Assembly: GCA_036266195.1 (NCBI GenBank)
Contig: DATANP010000299.1
Location: 1 to 36,449, forward strand
Reading direction: 5' to 3'
From: DATMER01 sp036266195
GTDB lineage: Bacteria > Acidobacteriota > Thermoanaerobaculia > Multivoradales > UBA5704
DNA length: 36,449 nt
Part shown: piece after piece, positions 11,894-20,441 of the stretch
How positions within the stretch are numbered: position 1 is the stretch's first letter
Layout of the letters: each line of letters starts with the position of its first letter
Program-made: the position numbers and the translations under genes
Notes under the pieces: model-generated
What the model saw: only the letters and a program-made list of their open reading frames with translations
The model's database searches: none
What the model was told of the DNA's origin: nothing

Positions 11894-13600
11894 ATGAAGC
11901 TTCTCGATTCGCGCCGGCTGACCGGCCCGAACCTGCTCTGGGATCTGGAAGGGGCGGTGCTCGACGTGGCGCTGTCCGAGGAGGAGGCCTGTCCGGTCAC
12001 CGAGGCCTGGGTGCGGCACGCCGGCCGCATCCTGGAGACGGTCGGCTGGGGCGCCGAGGAGCTGTGCGTCCGGCGCTTCCCGGGCGGCGCCAGCCTGGGC
12101 CTCTCGGCGCAGATCGACCGCCTCTACACCGCGACCGAGGTTAACGAGTGGGCCCTGGACGCCGCGGCCGCCGAGCTCGCCGGCCGGCCGCCCTCGGACG
12201 CCGACCTCGCCGAGGCCGCGGCCCGGCTGCGCGAGGAGACCGAGCGCGAGCGCAATCCCGCGCTCCTCGCCCTGCGCGACGCCGCGAGCGCCCGCCGCGT
12301 CTCCTTTCTCTGGGACGCCCGGTACGCCACCCTCGGCCGCGGCTCCGGATCGCTGACCTGGGCGCTCTCCGACCTGCCGACCCCGCGCGAGGTGCCGTGG
12401 GACCAGGTGTCCGACATCCCGGTCGTCCTGGTCACCGGCACCAACGGCAAGACCACCACCGTCCGCCTGCTGGCCGCGATGGTGCGGGCCGCGGGCGTGG
12501 TGGTGGGCACCACCTCGACCGACCGCGTCGAGGTGGACGGCGAGGTCCTGGACCAGGGCGACTGCTCCGGCCCCGGCGGCGCCCGCACCCTGCTGCGTGA
12601 CCGCCGGGTCGAGGTCGCGATCCTGGAGACCGCCCGCGGCGGCATCCTGCGGCGCGGCCTGGCCGTGACCCAGGCCGACGCCGCGGCGGTCACCAACGTC
12701 GCCGCCGACCACCTGGGCGAGTTCGGCATCTCCGACCTCGCCGCCCTGGCCGAAGCCAAGCTGGTGCCGGCCCGCGTGGTCCGGCCGCACGGCCGCGTGG
12801 TGCTCAACGCCGACGACCCCGAGCTGCGCGCCCGCACCGGCAACTTCGGCGCGCCGGTCGTCTGGTTCTCGCTCGACCCCGACCAGCCGGGCTTCGACGA
12901 CCTCCTGGTCTCCGGCTATGCCGGCTGTACGCTCGAAGAGGGCGAGCTGGTGCGCTACGGCGAGGAGCGGCGGCAGGTCATCGCCCGGGTGGACGAGGTG
13001 CCGATCGCCTTCGAGGGCGCGGCCCGGCACAACCTCGCGAACGCGCTCTGCGCCATCGGCCTGGCCGGCGCGCTCGGACTCTCCGTGGATGCCATGCGCG
13101 AGGGGCTGCGCTCCTTCCGCGGCACCCCGGGGGACAACCCGGGCCGGGGCAACGTGTTCGAGGTCAACGGCGCCAGGGTGCTGCTCGACTATGCGCACAA
13201 CCCGCACGGCCTCGCCGCGCTGCTCGGCTTCGCCTCCAGCCTCCCGGCCCGGAGGCGGCTGATCGTCCTGGGCCAGGCCGGCGACCGCTCCGAGGAGGAG
13301 ATGCGCAACCTGGTGCGCACGGCCTGGACGTTCCGGCCCGACCGGATCGTCGTCAAGGAGATGCCGGAGATGCTCCGCGGCCGGAACCCCGGCGAGATCC
13401 CGGCCATCCTGGAGGACGAGCTGCGCCGCCTGGGCGTCCCGGCCGACGCCGTGGTCCGCGCCGAGGACGACCTGGACGCGGCCCGCAAGGCGCTCGCCTG
13501 GGCGCGGCCCGGCGACCTCCTCCTGCTCCTCGTCCACACCCGGCGGGCCGAGGTGCTGGAGCTTCTGGGCTCCGTCAGGCCGTCCGAAGTCCCCGGCTAG
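11894..13600 (+). CDS. Stand-alone Mur-ligase related to cyanophycin synthetase, lacking the ATP-grasp domain
   Basis: A 568-residue ATP-dependent amide ligase of the Mur family. The N-terminus MKLLDSRRLTGPNLLWDLEG mirrors the CphA start MKILDTRVYRGPN, and residues 134-150 (RRVSFLWDARYATLGRG) recall the segment that opens the CphA ATP-grasp region (IPWLRLNDRSLVQLGHG). The sequence then passes, within about 30 residues, to the Mur P-loop VTGTNGKTTT (180-189), so about 300 residues of ATP-grasp are absent. The Mur core is complete: ETARGGILRRGL, VAADHLGEFG, LNADDPELR, ARHNLANA, LLDYAHNPHG. The HxxEH site of the N domain is not visible. It may attach an amino acid to an aspartyl side chain of cyanophycin or a related peptide; the substrate is unknown. 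No Shine-Dalgarno precedes the ATG. Its 3' end overlaps that of cphA copy 2 by 26 bp, tail to tail. Confidence 0.88.
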   Translation: MKLLDSRRLTGPNLLWDLEGAVLDVALSEEEACPVTEAWVRHAGRILETVGWGAEELCVRRFPGGASLGLSAQIDRLYTATEVNEWALDAAAAELAGRPPSDADLAEAAARLREETERERNPALLALRDAASARRVSFLWDARYATLGRGSGSLTWALSDLPTPREVPWDQVSDIPVVLVTGTNGKTTTVRLLAAMVRAAGVVVGTTSTDRVEVDGEVLDQGDCSGPGGARTLLRDRRVEVAILETARGGILRRGLAVTQADAAAVTNVAADHLGEFGISDLAALAEAKLVPARVVRPHGRVVLNADDPELRARTGNFGAPVVWFSLDPDQPGFDDLLVSGYAGCTLEEGELVRYGEERRQVIARVDEVPIAFEGAARHNLANALCAIGLAGALGLSVDAMREGLRSFRGTPGDNPGRGNVFEVNGARVLLDYAHNPHGLAALLGFASSLPARRRLIVLGQAGDRSEEEMRNLVRTAWTFRPDRIVVKEMPEMLRGRNPGEIPAILEDELRRLGVPADAVVRAEDDLDAARKALAWARPGDLLLLLVHTRRAEVLELLGSVRPSEVPG

Positions 13601-16307
13601 ACGCCTCCTCCAGCACCTCCTCGCGGACCGGCGCCTCCTTGCGGATCTCCTCGTCGCGTTCCGGCACCCGGCACTGGAAATTGACGATCAGGTCCCAGGC
13701 GCGCTGGAGCTTGTCGCCGAAGATCACCACGAGGTCGCCGGCCCGTGCCAGCTCCAGGGCGTGCAGGATCGATTCCGTCTCGCTGTACACCTCTTCGCAG
13801 ACCCTCTCCGGCGGTACGCCGGCGGCGATCAGCCCCTGCCGCAGGATCGCGCCGGTCTCCCCGGGCTGCCGGCCGCGCAGGTCGTCGTCCTCCCGGAGAA
13901 TGAAGTAGTCGAAGGCCGGCGCCGCGGCCGCGGCCAGCGCCAGCACGTCCTCGTCGCGGCGGTCGCCCGGCGAGGCGATCACCCCGATGCGGCGGCCCGG
14001 CACCGCCATCTCGCGCACCGTGCGCGCCAGCAGCTCCATGGCGGCGGCGTTGTGCGCGTAGTCGAGCAGCACCCGGAATGGATGGCCGGTGTAGAGGTTG
14101 AGCCGGCCCGGCGCCTGGTCGAAGTCCGTGGTGAAGGTGCGCAGCCCCTCGCGGATGTCCTCGATGTCCACGCCCAGGCCGCAGGCCACGGCCGCGGCGA
14201 ACATGGCGTTCTGGATGTTGTGGACCGCGGCGCCGTCCAGGGTGGCCGGGATCTGGTGCGCCGAGAGGACCGGGGTCTGCTCCTCGCCCTGGTAGAGCAC
14301 GAGCATCGGTCCGTTGAGCCCCTCCTCCAGCACCACCGCCCGCCGGCGCCTCCGGATGTGGCGGCGCACCAGCTCGCTCCTGCAGTCCGTGGTGACGTAG
14401 ATCGGCTCGGCCCGGCAGTGCTCCACCATGGCCGCGACCCGGGGGTCGTCCGCGTTGAGCACGCAGTAGTCCTGCGCCACCTCGACCACGATCCGCTTGA
14501 CCTCGGCCAGCTCGTCGAGCGTGGTGACCCCGCCCAGCCCCAGGTGGTCCGAGGCGACGTTGAGCACCGCCCCGACGCTGCACTTGCGCCAGCCCAGTCC
14601 CGAGCGCACGATGCCGCCGCGCGCCGTCTCCAGCACCGCCGCGTCCACCCGCGGGTCGCGCAGCACGAGCTGGCTCGACCAGGGGCCGGTCATGTCGCCC
14701 CGCACCGTCATCGCGCCGTCGATGTAGACCCCGTCCGTGGTCGCCATGCCCACCGTGTAGCCGGCCTTGCGCAGGATGTGGCCGACCATCCGGGTGGTCG
14801 TGGTCTTGCCGTTGGTGCCCGTGATGGCCGCGATCGGGATGCGGCACGGGGTGCCCCTGGGGAACAGCATGTCGATCACCGGGCCGGCCACGTCGCGCGG
14901 CGTGCCTTCAGTCGGAGCTACGTGCATGCGGAACCCCGGCGCGGCGTTGATCTCCACGATCGCGCCGCCCACGTCCTTGTAGCTGCGGGCGATGTCCGGG
15001 CAGATGAAGTCCACACCGCCGACGTCGAGGCCGATCGCCTGCACCGCCCGCTCGGCCATCTCGCGGTTGTCCGGGTGGATGACGTCGGTCCGGTCGATGG
15101 CCGTGCCGCCGGTCGACAGGTTGCCGGTCGAGCGCAGGAAGACCGTCCGGCCCTCCTGCGGCACCGATTCGAGCGTGAGCCCCTGCGCTTCGAGAAGGCG
15201 CCGGGCCTGGCGGTCGATCTCCAGCCGGGTGAGCACCTTCTCATGGCCGACGCCGCGCCGGGGGTCGGCGTTCACCTGGTCGACCAGCTCGGCCACGGTG
15301 CGCCTGCCGTCGCCGATCACGTGGCCGGGCACCCGTTGGGCCACGGCCACGACCCTGCCGTTGACGACCAGAACGCGGTAGTCGTTGCCTGACTGGCAGG
15401 CCTCGACGATCACCTGGCCGGAGTGCTCGCGGGCGGACTCGAAGGCGGCCCGCACCTGCTCCGGGGTCTTGAGCCCGATCGCGACGCCGCGACCGTGATT
15501 GCCGTCCAGCGGCTTGACCACCACGGGGAAGCCGAGCCGTCCGGCCTCCTCCATGGCCTCATCCACCTCGTCCACCAGCACCTGGCGCGGCACGGGCAGC
15601 CCGAGGTCTTCCAGAATGCGGTGGGTCAGGCGCTTGTCCGAGGCGATCTCGGCGGCGATCTGCCGGGTCTCGCTGGTGATGCTCGCCTGGATACGGCGCT
15701 GGTACTTGCCGTGGCCGAGCTGCACGAGGGAGCGGTCGTTGAGCCGCAGCCAGGGGATGCCGCGCTCCTCCGCGGCGCGCACCAGGGCGGCCGTGGTCGG
15801 GCCCAGGGCGCGGCGCTGGGCCAGGCGCACCAGGCGCTCGAACTCGAACCTGAAGTCGAACGGCGAAGCGTCGTGGGCCGCGCGCTCCGGCGGCAGCAGG
15901 TGGCGGATCAGGCGCACCCCGAGGCGCCCGGCCTCCAGGCCGACGGCCTCCTCCACGTAGCTGTAGACCACGTAATACTGCCCCAGCGGCAGGTTCTCCT
16001 GGCGCGTCTTGCCGAAAGTGACGGGCGTGCCGGCCAGGCTCTGAAGCTCGATCGCCAAGTGCTCCAGCACGTGGCCGAGCCAGGTGCCGCCGTCCTCCTT
16101 CATGCGCTCGACGAAGCCGCCCGGCACGCCGAGGCCGCAGTTGTGCTCGGCCAGGGTAGGCACGAGGTCGAGGAGCCGCTCGGCGAAGCCGGGCAGCTTG
16201 ACCGTGGGGAAGTCCTCCAACTCGCCCAGGTCCACCTTGAGGCGGATCATGGGCCAGAGAGCGTAGATATTGGGGCCGCGATAGACCCGGGTTTCCAGGA
16301 TGTCCAT
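13575..16307 (-). CDS. cphA: Cyanophycin synthetase, copy 2
   Basis: A 910-residue second cyanophycin synthetase with the same domain order: N domain with H79/E82/H83/E87 (HVLEHLAIELQ), ATP-grasp (VVVKPLDGNHGRG) and Mur ligase (GTNGKTTTTR, ETARGGIVRSGL, LDYAHNAAAM). All motifs needed for Asp and Arg addition appear intact. Differences from copy 1 cluster in surface segments and in the C-terminal tail, here charged (VPERDEEIRKEAPVREEV). In the Mur region the stretch LDYAHNAAAME replaces LDYAHNAHGME. It follows cphB copy 2 with a 2-bp gap. Copies 1 and 2 probably arose by tandem duplication of a cphBA unit, then diverged; separate substrate preference or regulation is an inference. Confidence 0.97.
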   Translation of the reverse strand: MDILETRVYRGPNIYALWPMIRLKVDLGELEDFPTVKLPGFAERLLDLVPTLAEHNCGLGVPGGFVERMKEDGGTWLGHVLEHLAIELQSLAGTPVTFGKTRQENLPLGQYYVVYSYVEEAVGLEAGRLGVRLIRHLLPPERAAHDASPFDFRFEFERLVRLAQRRALGPTTAALVRAAEERGIPWLRLNDRSLVQLGHGKYQRRIQASITSETRQIAAEIASDKRLTHRILEDLGLPVPRQVLVDEVDEAMEEAGRLGFPVVVKPLDGNHGRGVAIGLKTPEQVRAAFESAREHSGQVIVEACQSGNDYRVLVVNGRVVAVAQRVPGHVIGDGRRTVAELVDQVNADPRRGVGHEKVLTRLEIDRQARRLLEAQGLTLESVPQEGRTVFLRSTGNLSTGGTAIDRTDVIHPDNREMAERAVQAIGLDVGGVDFICPDIARSYKDVGGAIVEINAAPGFRMHVAPTEGTPRDVAGPVIDMLFPRGTPCRIPIAAITGTNGKTTTTRMVGHILRKAGYTVGMATTDGVYIDGAMTVRGDMTGPWSSQLVLRDPRVDAAVLETARGGIVRSGLGWRKCSVGAVLNVASDHLGLGGVTTLDELAEVKRIVVEVAQDYCVLNADDPRVAAMVEHCRAEPIYVTTDCRSELVRRHIRRRRRAVVLEEGLNGPMLVLYQGEEQTPVLSAHQIPATLDGAAVHNIQNAMFAAAVACGLGVDIEDIREGLRTFTTDFDQAPGRLNLYTGHPFRVLLDYAHNAAAMELLARTVREMAVPGRRIGVIASPGDRRDEDVLALAAAAAPAFDYFILREDDDLRGRQPGETGAILRQGLIAAGVPPERVCEEVYSETESILHALELARAGDLVVIFGDKLQRAWDLIVNFQCRVPERDEEIRKEAPVREEVLEEASSRGLRTA

Positions 16308-16309
16308 GG

Positions 16310-17239
16310 CTACTCTCCGTCGCGCAGGCCGACCGGGGTCGCCTCGGTGGGAGCCTCTTCCGTTGTCTCCGGGGGCACCGGCTCCATGAGCGGGTCGATG
16401 CGCACCGCCGACTGCGGCGGGATCCCCCTGCGTCCGCGCAGGTCGTAGCGGCAGCCGGAGGTGAGAAAGTCGAGCTTGAGCCCGAGCATGGCGAGCGGCT
16501 GGCCGCGCTGGACCGCGTAGCTGTCGGTGTAGCGCATGCCCGAGGCGTCGATGACCGTGACGCCGCCGGCCCCAAGCACGTTCATGACGCCGCCGGCCTC
16601 GATGATCGCGGCCGTGTCCTCGTCGATGCCGATGCCGATCGGTTCGGGGTTGTAGGACAGCGCGGTGAGCAGCCGGCCGAGGCGGTCGCGGCGCCGGAAG
16701 TGCTGGTCGACAATGAGGTTGGGCGCGAGGCCGAGCCCCTTGGCGAGGTGGACCAGTCGGCGGCGGGGCGTGGCGCCGCTGTCGCCGAGAGCGATCATGT
16801 GCTCGGCGATCAGGCTGGCGCCGGCGCTGGTGCCGGCCACCACCATGCCCTCCTGGTGCCGCCGCTTGATGGTCTCCGCGAGCGGGGTGCCGCCGAGCGC
16901 GGCGGAGAACTTGAGCTGGCTGCCGCCGGTGATGAAGAGCCCGGTCGCGTACTCCAGGACGTCGAGCATGTCCTGGCCGGCGCCCAGGGCGTCCTCGCGG
17001 TTCTCGATCTTGAGGACCTCGACGGTCTCGGCGCGCAGGCCGAAGAACAGCTCGGCGTAGCGCTCGCCGGTCTCCGGCACCTCCGAGGCCGTGGCGAGCA
17101 CCACGACGTTGGCGTCCGGCCCGCCGGCCGACTGGAGGAAGTAGCGCAGAATGACACGCTCGCGCGTCTTGTCCTCGGCGCCGCCGATCGCGATCAGCAG
17201 CCCCGGGCGCGTCAGGTGGGGCGAGGGTAGGTTCTCCAT
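16310..17239 (-). CDS. cphB: Cyanophycinase, copy 2
   Basis: A 309-residue S51 serine peptidase degrading cyanophycin. Catalytic Ser138 (GTSAGA), His180 (VDQHFRRRDR) and Glu207 (GIGIDEDTA) are conserved. Compared with copy 1 it has about ten extra N-terminal residues (MENLPSPHLT) and a longer acidic C-terminus ending after PPETTEEAPTEATPV. There is no signal peptide. The ATG at 17239 has no clear ribosome binding site, and the divergent spacer to the M16 protease gene is only 57 bp and carries a dyad (17245-17262), so expression of the two may be linked. It is the first gene of the second cphBA operon. Confidence 0.95.
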   Translation of the reverse strand: MENLPSPHLTRPGLLIAIGGAEDKTRERVILRYFLQSAGGPDANVVVLATASEVPETGERYAELFFGLRAETVEVLKIENREDALGAGQDMLDVLEYATGLFITGGSQLKFSAALGGTPLAETIKRRHQEGMVVAGTSAGASLIAEHMIALGDSGATPRRRLVHLAKGLGLAPNLIVDQHFRRRDRLGRLLTALSYNPEPIGIGIDEDTAAIIEAGGVMNVLGAGGVTVIDASGMRYTDSYAVQRGQPLAMLGLKLDFLTSGCRYDLRGRRGIPPQSAVRIDPLMEPVPPETTEEAPTEATPVGLRDGE

Positions 17240-17244
17240 GCTGG

Positions 17245-17269
17245 CTGTTTTCTGGCAAACAGAATGCCA
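17245..17269. promoter_or_regulatory. Nested dyads in the divergent cphB2 / M16 spacer, possible operator
   Basis: CTGTTT (17245-17250) and AAACAG (17257-17262) form a 6-6-6 dyad. A second pair, TGGCA (17253-17257) and TGCCA (17265-17269), overlaps it. The whole spacer between the two divergent start codons is 57 bp, so any promoters must overlap these sequences. The symmetry suggests a repressor site, but short dyads also occur by chance. Confidence 0.35.
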
Positions 17270-17296
17270 ATCGCCTCTGGTACCCTCTTCTCACCC

Positions 17297-19612
17297 ATGA
17301 AGCGAGCCCTGGCCTGCCTGGCCGCCCTGCTGCTCAGCTCCCCGGCTGCCGCCGGCCGGCTGGACGGCGCCATGGTGGAGCGGCTCGACAACGGTCTCAC
17401 GATCCTCCTCCTGGAGGACCACACCCTGCCGATCGTGAGCGTGCAGATGCTCTACAAGGCCGGAGGCCGCAACGAGCAGACCGGGGCGACCGGTCTCGCT
17501 CACTTCGTGGAGCACATGGCCTACCGCGCCACCGAGCGCTTCCCGGACACCGACGTGGTGAGCCGGATCTACGGCGTGGGCGGCGAGTGGCACGGCTATA
17601 CCTGGATCGACCAGACCACCTACTTCGAGACCGTCCCCAGGGAGCACCTCCCGCTCGTCCTGGACATCGAGGCGGACCGCATGGCGCGCCTCCGCCTCCC
17701 CGAGAAGGAGCTGGAAGCCGAGCGCGGCGCGGTCCTCACCGAGTTGCACGGCTATGAAAACGACCCCGCGAGCGTCCTCAACGACGCCGTGGCCGCCGTC
17801 TCCTTCACCCAGCACCCCTACCGCCAGAACGTCATCGGCTGGACCAGCGACGTGGAGCGGATCACCCACGCCGACGTGGCCGATTTCTACCGGCGTTACT
17901 ACCGGCCGGCGAACGCCGTGCTCGCCATCGCCGGAGACATACGCCCCTCCGAGGCGCTGGCCCTGGTGCGCCGGACCTTCGAAGGCATCCCCGCTGGAGA
18001 CGCCGCACCGCTTCCCACGACCACCGAGCCGCCCCAGATCGGAGAGCGCCGCGTGGACCTGCCCGGTGGAGGCGGCTCGGCGTGGCTCCAGATCTCCTAC
18101 CGCGCGCCCGCCGCATCGGACCCGGACTACCCGGTCTTCCTCCTGATCCAGGCCCTCCTCACCGGCTCGACCGGAGCCAGCTTCCGGCAGGATGGCGACC
18201 CCATGGCTGCCCGTCCCGGCACGCGGCTGGATGGCCTCGACGCTTCGACCGTCTTCGCGCCCACGACCCAGCCGTACCTCTTCTCCATCCGGGCCCAGGC
18301 CGACGCGGAGGGAGACCTCGAAACAAAAATCGAGGAACGGATCGCCAGCCTCCGCGAATCTCCCGTCTCCACGGAAGAGCTCAACCGCGTCCGCAAGGAC
18401 TTCCTGGCCGATCTGGAGCTCGACGTCGAGACCACCGAGGACGCCGCGCACCAGATGGCCTTCTTCGAAGGCATCGGGGCCTTCGCAGTCCTCAAGCACC
18501 TGCCGGAGCTGGTGGCCGCCGTCACCCCGGAAGACATCCAGCGCGCCGCATCCACCTGGCTGAGACCGGAGCAGAGGACCATCGGCTGGGTGCATCCCGG
18601 ACCGATGCCCACGATCCCAGCCACGAGATCCGCGCCGCCTCTGCAGGATCGTCCTACGCAGGCCCAACCCGCCGAGGCAGCCCGGAGCGCTCCCCGGGTG
18701 AAGGTCCTGAAGAACGGCATCGCCCTGATCGTCCGTCGCATCCCCCGGGTCCCCGCCGGCTACCTGCGCGTAGTCCTCCCGGGCGACGATCGGACCCACG
18801 GCCTCAGCTTCCAGGCTGGAGAGCTGGCGCAGGCGATCTCCCAGATCAGGATCGAAACGCCGGCCCCTCCCGAGGAGACCGAAGACCCCGAGTTGCGCCT
18901 GCTCCAGGCGATGCAGGACGCGCTCGGCGTCGTGCCCGCCACCGGCGCCTCGACCCCGGCCGCCGTCATAGCCATCGGAGACCTGGACGAGGACGAAGCC
19001 CTCCGTCTCCTGGAAACCACCTTCAAGGGTCTCCCCCGCAACCGGCCGCTCCCAATCCAGCCCCTCCAGGTGAAGCAGTCCGAGTTGAAGATCGCCATGC
19101 CGGGCAAGGCCCAGTCGCAGATCGGCTACGCGGTGCCCGCCGATCCCGCCGCCGCGCTGCCCTGGCGGATGCTCCTCTACCTCGCCGCCCACGACTACGA
19201 AGGCCGGCTCGGCAAGGAGCTGATCGCCCGCCGCGGCCTCCTCTACTACATCGGGACCGCCTGGCACTCCGACGGTCGCACCGCCTGGCTCTCGCTCATC
19301 TCCGGCGTGAACCCCGACCGCCTCGACGAGACCACCCCCCTCTTCTTCGGCATGCTCAAAGCCTTCCAGGACCACCCGCCTACCGAGGCCGAAGTCGAAG
19401 AAGCCCGGCAGTACCTGATCGGCCGGCGTCTCACCGCCCCTATGAGCAACGAGGAGATCTCCGCCGCCTACGCCCGCGAGTGGATCGAGCGCGGCCGGCT
19501 TCTCACGAACGAGGAGTGGGAGCGGGAGGTGCGGAAGGTGAGGCGGGAGGACCTGTTGAGGATCGTGCCGGCATTCCTCAGCGGCGTCTCAGCCAGTCTC
19601 GATGTCAGGTGA
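17297..19612 (+). CDS. Exported M16-family zinc metalloprotease (two-lobed)
   Basis: A 771-residue insulinase/pitrilysin-type peptidase. The inverted zinc motif is H69-F-V-E72-H73 (LAHFVEHMAY), with the third ligand Glu149 in AERGAVLTELHGYEND about 76 residues later, as in the family. The N-terminal lobe is about 25-440; a second, catalytically silent M16 lobe with GKAQSQIGYAVP and LGKELIARRGLLYYIG occupies about 470-771. The start is set at MKRALACLAALLLSSPAAA, a clear signal peptide, so it should act in the periplasm or outside; an upstream in-frame ATG would hide that signal. No Shine-Dalgarno is obvious. The gene is divergent from cphB copy 2, and a link to cyanophycin turnover is not evident. 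Confidence 0.93.
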   Translation: MKRALACLAALLLSSPAAAGRLDGAMVERLDNGLTILLLEDHTLPIVSVQMLYKAGGRNEQTGATGLAHFVEHMAYRATERFPDTDVVSRIYGVGGEWHGYTWIDQTTYFETVPREHLPLVLDIEADRMARLRLPEKELEAERGAVLTELHGYENDPASVLNDAVAAVSFTQHPYRQNVIGWTSDVERITHADVADFYRRYYRPANAVLAIAGDIRPSEALALVRRTFEGIPAGDAAPLPTTTEPPQIGERRVDLPGGGGSAWLQISYRAPAASDPDYPVFLLIQALLTGSTGASFRQDGDPMAARPGTRLDGLDASTVFAPTTQPYLFSIRAQADAEGDLETKIEERIASLRESPVSTEELNRVRKDFLADLELDVETTEDAAHQMAFFEGIGAFAVLKHLPELVAAVTPEDIQRAASTWLRPEQRTIGWVHPGPMPTIPATRSAPPLQDRPTQAQPAEAARSAPRVKVLKNGIALIVRRIPRVPAGYLRVVLPGDDRTHGLSFQAGELAQAISQIRIETPAPPEETEDPELRLLQAMQDALGVVPATGASTPAAVIAIGDLDEDEALRLLETTFKGLPRNRPLPIQPLQVKQSELKIAMPGKAQSQIGYAVPADPAAALPWRMLLYLAAHDYEGRLGKELIARRGLLYYIGTAWHSDGRTAWLSLISGVNPDRLDETTPLFFGMLKAFQDHPPTEAEVEEARQYLIGRRLTAPMSNEEISAAYAREWIERGRLLTNEEWEREVRKVRREDLLRIVPAFLSGVSASLDVR

Positions 19613-19678
19613 CAAACGTCTTCCGTGTTGTGATACCCTCCGTCTCTCTTTGGAGAGACCCAGATTCCGGGAGGACGG

Positions 19679-20388
19679 ATGGCGCATCACGATGCCGGCT
19701 ACAGGATCTGCTCAAGCAGAAGGCCTTCACCCCCTCGGGCAAGCTGCCGCCGGTCTTCATCCTGGTCCTGTACAATGGGAAACGGCCCTGGCAGGCCGCC
19801 TCGGAAGTGGCCGACCTGATCGAGGCGGTGCCCGGCGGGCTCGAAGCCTACCGCCCCCGTCTGCGCTACGCCCTGCTGGACGAGTCGCAGATCCCGGAGA
19901 TGGAGCTCGAGTCCGAACGGAATCTGGCAGCGGCCCTCTTCCGGCTGGAGAAGAGCCGTGATCTGGAAGCTTTGAAGCAGGAGGTCGGCCGGTTGGCGGC
20001 GGCTCCGGGGCTCGATGATGGGTTGAGGAGATCGGTACAAACCTGGCTGACCCAGGTGCTGCTGCCGGCAAAATTCCCAGGTGCCTCCATGGCGGAGACC
20101 GAAGGTCTGAAGGAGATCCACACGATGCTTGCAGAGCGCGTCATGGAATGGACCCAGGAGTGGAAGAAGGAAGGCCTGGAGGAGGGCCTTCAGAGGGGTC
20201 GCCAGGAAGGCCGCCGAGAAGGCCTCGCGGCGTTTCAGGACTTTCTTCTCGTCCAGATGGAGGAGCGCTTCGGTCCCCTGCCGAGCTCGGTTCGCCCTCG
20301 AATCGAGCAGATTCAGGATCCCGAAGAACTCAAGACCCTTGGTAAGCGGCTCCTCGCCGCCTCCTCTCTCGACGACCTCGGCTTCTGA
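19679..20388 (+). pseudogene. Rpn/YhgA-type PD-(D/E)XK nuclease (transposase_31-like), internally deleted and frameshifted
   Basis: A ribosome binding site (GGGAGG) and an ATG at 19679 begin the family's typical N-terminus MAHHDAGY, but that frame fails after about eight codons. From about 19700 another frame encodes the rest of the family: LQDLLKQKAF, LPPVFILVLYNGKRPW, ALLDESQIPEMEL, the helical EGLEEGLQRGRQEGRREG segment and a C-terminal ERFGPLPSSV / RLLAASSLDDL part ending at 20388. The missing piece, roughly 100 codons holding the nuclease core, and the frame change mark a deletion remnant. Members promote recombination and often occur as many scattered copies and fragments in a genome. 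It lies on the same strand right after the M16 gene. Confidence 0.85.
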
Positions 20389-20441
20389 GTAAAACTCGGG
20401 GCCAAGGAGCTGATCGCCAGCGTCGACGTCAGGGCAGAACG

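Noticed and set aside
20389..20441. Possible duplicated tail of the M16 protease (AKELIASVDVRAER resembling LGKELIA and SASLDVR)
   Set aside because: The similarity is short and split between two places in the protease; chance or an older rearrangement cannot be separated.
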